64,000 nucleotides of DNA, from assembly GCA_009760855.2 (NCBI GenBank), contig WPIO01000023.1:4427501-4491500 (forward strand), read 5' to 3'. The notes under the pieces are model-generated. The model saw only the letters and a program-made list of their open reading frames with translations, did no database searches and had not been told where the DNA came from. The position numbers and the translations under genes were made by a program. The DNA is from Cristatella mucedo (taxonomy: Eukaryota; Bryozoa; Phylactolaemata; Cristatellidae). This document shows, piece after piece, positions 22,349-35,041 of the stretch; within the stretch, counting starts at the first letter, position 1, and each line of letters opens with the position of its first letter.

Positions 22349-25300
22349 GTAATGTCTAGCTCCAAGCTAACGGGGAAATTCGATTTGATTTTAAAAGACA
22401 GCCACGTTTTTTTCAATTACGCACCCTGCATTCTACCTTTCGCAGGACTAAGTGTGCTTGCAGTTCGTAATGTATCTTTATCACTGAGTAATGTCTGTGA
22501 GACAGGATTTATCTTTATCGCCGAGTAATGTCTGTGAGACAGTCTGTGTATCATTAGGTAACTCGTGTTTTTTAGCCATTCGTGGATACTTACGCAGGAA
22601 CGATCGACAGCTGGCCGGCACATTCGTCTGGAGCTGCCTCTAGCATGCAAATATCACTATCGAAGAACAAAGAGCTTATCTTGGCAGACGAAGAGAAAAT
22701 GGGAAAACCGCAGCTAACTCCGAAGCCGAGGTTTCTAGAGAACCTCGAGTCGTTTCTCAAGAAAGAACTAAAAGCCTTAGGCGTAACCAAAGTGGAAGCC
22801 AATGAGCTGAGGCTACAGGTACGTGTAGTGATCAACCACAGGTACCCGCAGTACCAGCAGCTGATTTTACGGCAGGGTATTTGGAAAACATTTTTAGTGC
22901 ATTTTGAGCTACGACTAGGCTATTCTTTGCCTTACTACTCAATCAATCTCCTTCCACGTAGTCGTCCTAAAAAAAAACAACTGCACTCCCATTTTGTATT
23001 TTAACGTGGCTCGCCTTGGTGTGCAGGATTCGGTGCATTTTATTTGCCAGAGATCTTACTTACCGGCGGACGCAAGTAATAGATCTTACTTACCGGCGGA
23101 CACTAGTGTATTTATGTTTGCTTTATCGTGCTGGCCTGAGCAAGATGCTTTTTTGCTTTTTGCATTCTATATACCATGCACGTGACTAACTCTTGGTCAC
23201 TGATTCTCGTGCAGCAAGTTTTAAATGCTTGGATAGAGATAAAGTTCTCTTCGGGTGCCATACAAACGACCTATCATTATAATTTTATTTTTTATACCTT
23301 TTAACTAATTTGCATTACTTCAATATATCGATTGTAATTCTCAGCACGATTGCTATCATTTGTTACTTTTCTTGTTACTCTCTCTCCACCTCTCTCTCTC
23401 TCTCTCTCGCTCTATCTCTTATCATTCTCGAATTTGTTTCATGTGAATGAATTCGTGTTAGGCACTGCCTAAATTAGCAATTGAACGCACAAATTTGTCA
23501 TGGTGATCTTAAGAATATGCTCGCTTGACATACGCACTGGCTTGTACTCGAACAGACGTAGGTTGAGATATATCCACACGCCTTTACTCACATGTAAGTA
23601 AAGTTAATTTACTTAAACTACACCCACCAGTTTAAGTTAATTTACTTAAACTGGTGGGTGTATATGCAGTGCCCCAGGCAAAGCTGTACTGATCCCGCAC
23701 AGAGCACTTGCGTACACTGGCGGTTTTCTTCTTGTCGTAACAGAAGAATGCTAGATATTGATTTGTTTACCACCAGGCGCGTTTTTATTGCCTAAAAACC
23801 CACTTTACCCGGCCCAAGTTCACGTTTCTGCAGGCGCATCGAGAAGTATTTGAGTACCTCATTGAAGACTTCAAGACTTACAAGCCACTGTTGTCTTCAA
23901 TCAAGAATGAATACGAGATGATGCTGGCTCACCAGAGGGAGCTCATCAGACGCCTCGAGCCGCTCAAGGTGACGTCACAGTCGTATAGCCACTGGCCGAG
24001 CATACACTGGCCGCCTTGCTGGTCAAGCAAGCGAAGCTAATCGTCGAGCTTTCAGCAGCACACAGCTTTTCCCGACTAATATTCACCATTTAATAATATT
24101 ATACTTATTAATAATATTTAATTATTTATAATTATAATTATTAATTATATTACATTATAGGTATTATTATTATTAATGTATTATATTGTTAATGTATTAA
24201 TAATTAATTAATAATATATAACAATAATAATTAATCATATTAGTCCCATTCGCTCATTCGCAGCCAGCGTCACAAGCGAAATATTCGAGACGAATGAGTG
24301 AAGACAATCGTGACCCGAACACTCCTGCCATACAGTGGGACAGCTATCTTACGATTTTCATGCGGGCGCTCGGCTAGGCCAGTGGCTTGTAACACATTTT
24401 TTGGTCTGTGCCAGTATCCGTGCTTGCAATAATGCTCCTCCACTTATTCGCGTGCTTCTCGCTTGTTGACTTGCTGGCCGGTGGCCAAACGTGGATAAGA
24501 CTAGCTAATCTGAATGCTATTTCTGCCAGTCAGACCCTGAGCAGCTTTTAAGTCTTACCACGCCCTTCCTGAGAATCGTAGTCGCATAGTGCAAAGAATA
24601 AATGAGGGAAAATGCAGAGTGGAATAAAGAACGAGGAAACGATGCTGGTTGTATGTTGCTCGGCTGTGTACATGCACGGCTCGAAGCCGGCGACTATGGA
24701 AGATTTAACAGATCGCATCCAGCAGATGCAGATCCCTGCTTCAGCCCGACTTCATTTTTATCAATTTTCCTCAAAGCAAAGAGAGCGAAAGAGAGAACTA
24801 GACGGAAGTTTTGGATCTTGTTTGACACTTATTCTCGAAAGCAAATATCGTACTCAAAGATCATTACCAGTATTCATCATCCGTGTAATTGCGTGCAGCA
24901 CGTACGACTATAGCCAATTGCCGCGTAAGATGCTGCTACATTCGCTCTAAGCGCCACTCTTTTCGGAGGTTTATAAGAACATTAAGCCATTTAAGACGAC
25001 GAGGCTGCCCACATTCGCTCGCTTGATCGGAGCACGTCGGCTCTGCTCCAACGTTCGGTAGCCCTCGCCCTCAGAGACGGGAAATAGTTGCGTGATAATC
25101 GTTTGCAATAATGATGATGATAATAACAATAACTGTTTCGCCCTCTTCGTTGCAGCAAATGCTGGTTACCGTATCCGAGCAGTGCGAGCAGAAGATCGTC
25201 CGCCAAAGGGACGAGGAAAAGCAAGGTACGCGCACGCACTGGCGGTTTCTTTTTTTTTTTTACCGGGACGGTGTCGAAGTTCGTCGGCGATGACGTCGAC

Positions 25301-28300
25301 GATGGCGGCCTCGCCGAAGCGGTTTCTGCTTCCTGCCCTTTGCTAGGCCGCACAACCAATTGGCACCTCGTCGTGCCGCGGCAATCTATTTTAGCCGATT
25401 GTTATGGCCTCGCGTTCCATCAATCAGTCCAAGACTCCGTGCTTCTTGTTTTACTTCGCACGAGTGTTTCTGTAGCTACTGCCTGGGAATACTCTACTGG
25501 GACGACTTGCAAACGATTCGGGCCACGAAGAAAAGCATAAATGCTAGTGATCTAAGTCGGGCTGCCAAGAAAATACTTCAACACATTGAGGTGTAGCCTG
25601 GTTTCGCCTTGCAAAAGTTTGAGTCGACTTCCGAGCGTCGAATTTCGACTCGTCGCAGTCGAGTCCTGAAAAATGATTTGGTTTTTGTGGCCTCTTTCAT
25701 GAGGACGCCCCCCCCCCGAGAGGGAGGGGGTCGTCCCTATTGGCAAGTGGCAGGAGCCTCACTGAATGCAAGCATCCAAACTTGGGAGGAAAGCATTAGC
25801 TCTGGGACTCTTGTACTCGGTCTGGATAGCCGACTCTTTTTATCTCTGCCTCCGCCTTCTCCTCCTCCGAATGTAGTCAACATCTTGCTGCTTCTCGAAT
25901 GCACGAGGAAAGCATCGTGTGCAAGCAGTTCAGCACATAGACACATTGGCAACGGTCGCTCTCTCGGTCAAGACTACTGGCCGACTTCTACCAAAATTAC
26001 TCTGTGCCAGCTGGAAAGCAGTGCTGGTTGTGTAGGTACAGTACCTCATCACTCACGAGTGTATCCCTGTAGGCCTATAGTCCCATTTCTGGAATGGCAT
26101 TCGGCTACCCAGAGTTCTGGACTGGTGGCTGCCAGTGGAGGGGGAATGTTAGTGCCAGATGCCAGACAGCTCAGTACACGTTGCTGCACCAATCAAACCA
26201 AGCAGTCTGTCTGCCACATGCAAGCTCGGCAGGGTTTGAAGGGCTGGTTTAGCACAGCTCCATTGGCTCATTGCCGATGGCCATAGTTTTCTCGAATTTC
26301 CCTTGTCTCTGCCCTGGTAAACAATTCGGCTGCCCTGGATGTCCTGCCCGAAGAGCCGGCACCGAACTCGGTCGAATGGCCGTTCCAGCCTGTCACCAAC
26401 AAGGGGTTAGCATGCTTCGGAGGTCACTCTTAAGTTCTGCTGAGCTGCCGGTCGGCCACCTGAATTCGTTTGCGCTTTACAGAGGTAGTCGACCTGAAAA
26501 GAGAAAACGCCCGCCTCTACAAGGCCATAGACGCCACGCGAGGCGACCAGGCCTCGCTGCAGACGCAGGTGGATCGGCTGCAGCAGAAGCTCTCGGAGCA
26601 GTACGAGCGGTACCGCGACGAGGCCGACGCCCGGAAGCTGCTCGTGTCCGACATCAATGACCTTCGCTACCAGCAAGAGGACCTGCTCATGCAGCAGGCG
26701 CAGCAGTCGTCGCAAGACAAGGCCGACGATCCGGTCCTGATGAAAATAGCCCTGAAGTAAGATGCCGCCCACCCCGACGCTGCTGCTGCCGCAGGGCCTA
26801 GCCTTGCCGCAGGGCCTAGCCCGCAAAGTGCAGTGGCACGGCACAGCACGAGCTGCCGCCGATCGCCAGCTTGCCGGCCAGCCGGCGATCGGCGGCAGTG
26901 CTGGCTGCTGATGTGGTGCCACCACCTCTGCCACCTCTCCACTGCGCCGCCGTTGCTCAGGAAAGCTCGCGAGAGCGAGAAGGACGCCACGCAGAGACTC
27001 AACGAGATGATCGCCAACTATGGAGACGTCATTCCGCGCCGCGACTTCGAGTCGCTGGAGAAGCGGCACAGGGAACTGCAGGAGAAGATGGACACGCGAG
27101 ACAGGGACTACGGTGTGCTGCGCGTCGAGCACGACACACTGCTCGAGGTGCACAAGCAGGTGGTGAAGCAGCGAGACGACATCTTCCAGGAGGCCGAGGG
27201 GCTTCGAGAGGCTGCCACACCGCGGCCGCGCTGGGCGCGCTGTGCCGACTTTGTGCGTGGCGGCGCGCAGCGGTGGCAGGAGGTGGCCAAGGACAGGAGC
27301 AGCGACGAGCTGGTGGACGTGCTCATCAGCGAGCTGACCGGCGGAGCGGTGGGCGCGCCCGAGGGCAGCAGCGAGGAGTACTTCGACGGCCAGGTGAGAG
27401 AGCTGGCACGAGCAGTCGTCGGCGGCGGCCATGGCAGACGCGGCCGTGCCAGGCACCGGCCTTAAAGCAAATTGGCGCCTGAAGAGGCAGAGTAGCTCGC
27501 GGGCAGAGTGAGGTGGCCGTAGGTAGTAGCCAGGTAGCCAGACTACGGGGGGGGGCCTGGCAGGTGGTGGACATACTGTATCTCTACTAATTAAAGTGAG
27601 AAAGTCCGCCCTTCCGTTCGTCATTCGGCAAGATGGCGCATTTCCGTCACACGGCAAGATGGCCCAGCTTTGTCTTCCCTGATGGAACTTCTTTGAGTCA
27701 GCAAAGCGAGTTCACAGGCTGCTCGTTGATTAGGAGAGCGTTGGTGCTAAACAGCAGTATTGCTGTCATTGATGAATTTAGTAATAAGTAAAAACGTGGA
27801 ACTAGTTCAGTTATGCATTTAAAAAAAATGCACCAGTCTCAAAATCGGCGGCTGCAATAGAATTTGAGATATTTCAGTTTTCCACTTGCCAGATTTTTTG
27901 CAGACGAATGCTGTAAATGCAGCATTTGGTATTAGATAGGTGCCAAAGCCAATGCCATGTTTAATGACTTTGACTTTTGGCATGCATTAAGTATTAAGTG
28001 TATTATGTATTAAGTGCTTCTGTTTGAGATTGGTAAGGGCTCTAGCCATGCTTCAAAAATTAATGACAATACGCTCGGCATAATAAAGTGAAATGGACAC
28101 ACTTGCATTTTCATTGCATTCATGAATGCATATGTGTGCGCACGTGCACACACATATGCATGCACACATACACACTCTTGCACACATACTCATGCACGCG
28201 CACATACTTATGCATGCACGCACACACAGCCTCACACACACCCACGAAAATGTGTGGAAATCCGCAATGGCCCTGATTGTTATTTACAGAGCCTAAACTG

Positions 28301-31300
28301 GATTGCATTGAACTTGCAGCTTCTAAAAAGTATGTATACACAGTGATACCTCGGCTTACGAGTGTCTCGTCACACGAGCGTTTCGAGATATGAGCTGTCT
28401 CGAGGCTGGTTTTTTGCTTTCAGTTTCGAGCTAAAATTCGGGTTACAAGCCAGCTTCAGATATTCCACGGCTAGTTACCATAGCGAACGTCGCACTGCGT
28501 CGCTTGTGGTTACTCAGGCCACTAAGGGTAGGGCGGTGAACGACGTTCCGATGCTGCCCTACACTGTGCTGTGACGCCAAGCACAGGCCTGTTGGTTCGC
28601 TCCCAGACAGACTCGAGCGAGCGGTCGTGGTGCTTGGACGCACAAGATTGCCAGACTCCGGTGTTAAGTCGCCTGGCCTCGCGGCCATGATAGATTCCGC
28701 CACACTCTTTCTAGGTGTGACACTGCTTATATCAGCGAGCCCTGACCAGTACTGTTATTCTTGCCTGCACACGTGTCCAGCCGTGTGGACACGCCTCACT
28801 GGATAGCAGGGCATCTCTTTTCATGCGGTACTTTGCTGCCCTTTCTAGCATCGGCTGACAGAGGGACGATTTGGGCTTAGGCATTCTAGGTTTAGGGCCG
28901 CAAGCAATTGCTGTATCAAGTCACGTGGCTTTCTCAGCTCCGGCCCTTCAGCAGTCATGCATGCACTTGCATTGATTAAGTTATAGTTTCTAGCCCCTCC
29001 AAGACTTTTATAAAAAAATAACGCCTGCCTCTCTATCATTGTCACAACTGTCCACTGGCTGCTGGGCATGCCGCATGTGCAGGCTCGGCCGGCGTAACAA
29101 CCGGCCTAGCGTGGCCCTGCACTCGGCCGGCATGCAAGCGCGTTCAAGTTCGGGCGACACCTCTGCCGCCCGACGAAGCGCTCTCACGCGGCAGCACTTG
29201 CCGCCGGGTTTTACATCGGGGCTGTACATTGCAGGGCATTAGCGCCATCGTCGCGCCGTACCTGAGGTACGAGGGCCAGGTGCGCAATCGGCACCTGGGC
29301 AAGCGAGATGTGGCTCTGGTCGTCAAGGACGTTTGGCGAGAGCGGTCGGTTGCTGAATCGGAGCGTGCGCCTGGCACTGATTCGCTGAGTGGCATGGGCG
29401 AGTTTTTCAACGACTACTTGCTGAAGCACTTCCCCGTGCGCCAGATGGCCGTCGAGTGGGCATACAACATTCACGATGCCTGCCGCCGGTTCGCTCTAGA
29501 CGACAGGCTGGCGTTGTTCTACGGTGTGCTCACTGGAGAGGTGAGCTCGCGGCCGGCGATGTGGGCGTCTTGGGGAGTGGTTCGGGTGCACACTTATGTC
29601 GAGAACGCCCAAACGAGCACGCAGTAGATAGATAGAGATGACGACAGGAATGGATACCAGCATATGCGCTCGTGCACTCGCTCGGCGGTGTCTCGTCTGC
29701 TCTCGTATCGGCAAATCAGAATTTTCGGCATGCTCTCTTATCTTTCGCGTTGCTATCAGTCTGCTACGTTTTTTTTCAGATACAGGAAGCCGTGTACTTC
29801 AGTCAACTCCAGGTGATCGGACGACTGTTGAAACATCTGAAGGCAAAGGCAGATGAGCTCGGAAATGCTGATCAAATAGCAAAGCCTGCATTCCAAGCTG
29901 CTTTGTCTGAGTTCTTCGGCAGCAGCAAGTCAGAAGCTGACGTGCGAAGACTAGCAGCGGCAGCGGAGGCGGAGCTTGATGCCACTGATATCGACATGCT
30001 GGACTATGCGAACCTGTTTCTCGAGGTCAGTCGTAATGCTTTAAAGGGAAGCTTCGTTCTAAAATGATGGCAGTGATGGAGTGCATTCATCAGCCAGTGC
30101 ATGACTATAGGTTCTTCATAGATAGACCAGATAGCAATTGAAAAACCATAACACAACATATGAAGGCGTATTCGCCTGCCTACATTGCAATAATAATAAT
30201 AATAATAATAATAATGGTAATACACGTGTAGTGCCCTTGGAGAGCTGAATCTTTTTGTAGGCACTTTACAGATGCTGTGAAGAAAGCATGACCAGATGAT
30301 TAGTGGTAACATTCGCAATGTCATCAAGCACATTGTTTGATGGACTTGCACAGTGCCAACGTATAGATATGGTTAAAACGTAATAGGTGCTTTAATAGCC
30401 TCTTTTGTATAGTGACAGAAGAGCCTATACGGCTATCACCAACGCTTGCAGCAGCAATCTAAAGGATTGCCTACCGCAGGATCCAAACCCACGACCTCGG
30501 AACCAGCAGGCACAGTGTCAGCATGTACAAGCACACATAAGACGAATTACAAGGACCCAATAAGTTGACGTGAATGGACAAAGATCATCTGAAGTACCTC
30601 TAAAATATGGAGTACCTCAGGGCTCTGTGCTAGGTCCGGTCCTTTTCACCGTTTATACTCTCCCTCTTGCTGATGTGATTGCCAAGCACAATCTAGGCTT
30701 TCACTTCTATGTGGATGACACTCAGTTGTACCTTTGCTTTGATCCCTCCCAGCCTTCGAGCACCTCAAATTCTCTCAACTCACTTGCTGCATGCATTGAT
30801 GACATCCGATCATGGATGGCAGCAAATTTTCTAAAACTAAACGATGATAAAACTAACTTACTAGTTATGGGCAAACCTAGTGTGATTCAGAAATTGGAAA
30901 GGCTGACTTTCAAAATTGGCTCTGCCAGCATATCTCCAGTTGAATCAGCTCGAAATCTAGGTGTCATATTCCAAAGCGACCTCTCGTTAGACGACCACAT
31001 CAGCTCCACAGTCAAATCCGCCTATTTTCAGCTTCATAACATTGCTAAAATTAGGGCTTGTTTAGATAAGGATACCACGTCCAAGTTGGTCCATGCATTC
31101 GTGACATCTCGTCTCGACTTCTGCAACTCACTGCTTACTGGCCTACCAGCATGTGCGATCAGGCGATTGCAGCTGGTGCGAAACTCTGCAGCTAGGCTTG
31201 TCTGTCGTGAGCGTCGCAGTTGCCACATTACTCCACTTCTCGCCGACCGGCACTGGCTACCAGTGAAGCAACGGATTGACTTCAAGGTTTTGTCGCTCAC

Positions 31301-34300
31301 TTTTAGGTCTCTTCATTCTATGGCTCCAGTCTATCTCTCCGACATACTCCCCCATCAGGCAAAGCATCGTACCACTCGCTTTTCGGAATCCAACAGTCTA
31401 GAAATACCTCGTACAAACCTTAAATCCTTTGGAGACCGTGCATTTAGCTCGTACGCTCCCAAAGCCTGGAACTCCCTACCGACCTGCATCAGAACATCCC
31501 CTGACCTGACCACATTTAAAAGAAACTTAAAAACACACCTATTTAGGACAGCATTTAGTGGGTCCTTGTGATTCGTCCTTGTTGTGCTTATGCGTGCTGA
31601 CACTGTGCATGCTGCCACTAACCACATTTGCATGCTGACCCTGTGCATGTCACCCCTAACCATATTGTTCATTTTGTTTGTTTTTCAAGCATGATTTTAC
31701 TTACTATTCTATTGCGTATCACTTTGCAGCAAATGTAAAGCGCCTAGAAAGAGATTAAGTTCTCTGAGGGCGCTTTATCAAGTGCAATATTATTATTATT
31801 ATTATTATTATTATAAATACTGTAATAAACAGGTGTTTTAACCTTCTTTTAAATGTCATGTCAGAACACATCGTGACATTAGTCGGGAGCGAGTTCTAGG
31901 CTTTAAGAGCATATGAACTAAAGGCATAATCTCCAAAGGTTTTGAAGGTGTATATCAATGAGGTAAAAATCATAAGGTAAGTGATGACCATGTGAAGGCT
32001 CTTCTTTCGATAAGTAAATGTCGCTGTTGAATCAGCTAACCTTATGAGCTTCCTGCAGACTCTTTAAGACTTCCTATGATAATGAGAGCTTTCTCATAGG
32101 GAGCTTGATTGCAGCCTTGCAACAAAGCAAGTACATTAACCTACTCAAGCTTGGTTTGATCAGTCTCAGCTACTTGTAGCTGGTGCAAAACTCAGCAGCT
32201 AGGCTTATCTGTGGTGAACGTTGCAGTTGTCACATTACAGCACTTATCGGCGATCTGTGCTAGCTCCACATCAAGTAACATACCGACTTCAAGGTTTTGT
32301 CCCTCTAGTGTAGGCCCCTTCATTATTTGTTCCAGCCTACCTATCCGAACTACTTCAAAATGAGGCTGGGCATCGTACCACCTGCTCTGTTGTGCTCTGT
32401 TGACAAAGATTGTTAAGCTATGTCTCGAAACAACCTCAAATCTTTCTTTAGTTCATGTGTTGCAAAAGCTTGAAATTCACTCGTCACTGACGTTATGAAA
32501 TCCCCCGACTTGACGATATTTAAAAGGAAGCCAAATAATCTCACCTGTTTCTCACCGCATTTGCTAAATCCTAGTGAATCGTCCTTTGTGTGTTTATGAT
32601 TGGCGCCACTGTGCATATTACCAATAACCATTGTGTGCATGTTGACATTGTGCACGCTACAACTAGTGTCTAGAAAGAAAGTAACTTCTCTGAGGGCGCT
32701 ATACAACATATTACCATCATTACTATTATTCACTATATTTATATGGAATGGCGCCAGTGGTAGATCCTGAATGCACCATACTCATTTCTTCATTTTCTGG
32801 CCTGGTAATGGAATCAGCTAGACTAGACAGCAACCCACAGCTAGCTAGGCGGGTTTCTGGAGACAGGACATCACTCACTGCTTGCTAACAGCTTTTGCAA
32901 AATGCTAACTTGAGCTATCGAGTCATCATACAAAGTAACTTTTAGTCTTTAGTCTTTGTGAATCATCATCTTCTTTTTTCATCTACTATTTGCTGGTTGC
33001 TTAGCAGACATCTTATGCTAGCATCAGCTAAACACAGTTGCTTAGTCAAGAGCCTGTCTATAGGTATATCGGCTTATCCTACTTTTTTGTATCTATTCAA
33101 TACTACATTCAGGAGCCAATGAGTAGATATAAATTTTACTAATATAGTATAAAATGAGAATGTGCTATTATAATGGGGGGAAATTCATGCATTTTCTTTT
33201 AAAAATAACTTGCTCTTTAGACTGTTCAGATGCTTCAATAATACCTTAATTAATCTTTTGCTGGCATGTCAGCCTATAAGGTTCGTAAAGACATGTGCAA
33301 TTTTATTTAGGATGATGAGGGAAAGTTTGGTCAGTTTGTGGACGAAATGCTACATCAAACTCACGAAGAAAAGTCTCGATATGTCGAAGAACTCAAAGCT
33401 GCCTTTGGGGAAACTACGTGAGTATTGGCTTAAATGCTTATTGCTACTTAAACCTATCAGCCATCGATGTAGCAGCAGTTTGTTTACCACCACAAGCTTG
33501 CTGTGTATATCTTTCAAAGTCCAGGATTATCAAATTATGACCGACCGTGTGGATCCGGATAGAAAAGAGCATTGATCAATTGATCACCTTTGCATGCAGA
33601 CCATGTAGGTCATTATTTCATTGGCTGGTTATCAAAAAATTATTTTTCTGTCCTAATGCAATGTATCTTCGTCTGCAACTTCACAAAGCCATAAAGACTA
33701 TGTGGGTGTTACTCAGAAGGGTTGTGTATAGCGCACTCACACCCTAAGCAACTTTCGGTACGCATTCGGTAGCCAACAGACTTCATCTCACGCAACAAAG
33801 AGAAAGTGGGAAGCGTAGCAGAGTCGGGAGAGCAGTTGAGATAGTGAGTAGCATGAATTTAGCAGCTCAGGACCGCTGGAAATGATGAGGCATAGTCGGC
33901 AGCAGGAGAGTAGTTGTCGTCGTGTAAGAATAGTGGAAGCAAGTTCCAGCCTAGGACCTGCAGAGCAAAAGCTTCTGTCGCCAACGGTCTTTAAGCAGAA
34001 GAATGGAACAGCTAATTTATTGTCCATACAGGACCTGAGGCCACGGGGAGGCTGAAACTGGTGTAGCAGTTCAGCTAGTTTCTACAAACCATTTCTGTAC
34101 GGCCTAATGCACTACAGTCCCTGCATTTTTTCATCTATAAAAAGCCATATTGCACATCGTGGGTTGACTTTAACCTTAATTCTAGGTGTTTCTGGTAAGC
34201 TATTCTTTTGGGTAGAAAAATGAAAAAGAATTTACTTTAAAAAGATGGACGATAGAAAGCAGTCATAACAGGAAGAAAAAACAGCCGTCAGCCAAAAATC

Positions 34301-34849
34301 TATGCCAGCTTCACTGCCAGCCTTGTATGCTGCTCTTTTCATTTCACCCCTTATCAAGAAGTGAGCTTTCCAGTTTAAAAAAAATAGTTTCCATGCATTT
34401 GTTAGGTCTATGAAGTGAGCTGGCCCACATTAACGGAATAGCTGCAATCTTCTCGTTGGCGCTCTAAGGCGATAGACTTAGCTGCTTTGTGAAGCCATAG
34501 AGCTGGATATCTCCTACATAACTTCTGTTTGAAATTTTGAGGTATGTCCCGTAATGCTAAGAAGAATTAAATAGTCCCTAGTCGTCAGTGTTGGCTGACA
34601 GTAGTCTTGCGTTGCTATCTCGTGAGTACCGAAACTCCGATAACTACTACACAGTTTTTATCCGCTTCCTTTAGATCCGGGAGGGGGGATTCCAGGTTCA
34701 ATACAGTGAAAACAATTCCTGCATCGAGCCATCCTTATCGTGCACATGCGCATACGTGCACGTGCACGTACATAAGTGTTCTCATGCTCGGGTACATGCA
34801 CACACAGACACACAACTGCAGACACCTGTAGCACTGGGTTGCATGCATG

Positions 34850-34884
<35 letters not shown>

Positions 34885-34990
34885 CTCATGCTCGGGTACA
34901 TGCACACACAGCTGCAGACACCTGTAGCACTGGGTTGCATGCATGTAGTGTGTGTGTGTGTGTTTGCGTGTGTGTGTGTGTGTGTGTGTT

Positions 34991-35041
<51 letters not shown>

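Larger units (their letters stand above)
27394..29234. other. TSNAXIP1 intron with transposon-like pieces
   Basis: The intron contains a CA-rich stretch at 28134-28240 and the Tigger-like piece listed separately. At 27585-27650 there is a stretch opening TCTCTACTAATTAAAGTGAG that I suspect to be a Helitron-like end. The rest is unrecognised. Confidence 0.4.
30190..32000 (-). mobile_element. Older LINE copy holding a SINE and a young LINE
   Basis: Minus-strand LINE pieces at 30190-30380, 30513-30564 and 31813-32000 run in order from the tail through the 3' UTR into the ORF end. They are separated by a SINE (30381-30512) and an antisense young LINE (30565-31812). Confidence 0.7.

Noticed and set aside
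25609-26286. Plus-strand open frame of 225 codons in a TSNAXIP1 intron
   Set aside because: No recognisable domain, poly-C run in the middle, position inside an intron whose flanking exons join in phase without it.
26407-27657. Minus-strand open frame of 416 codons
   Set aside because: It lies opposite two GC-rich TSNAXIP1 coding exons whose plus-strand reading is clearly conserved. The minus frame is a by-product of their codon bias, and its peptide is low-complexity Leu/Ala/Arg.
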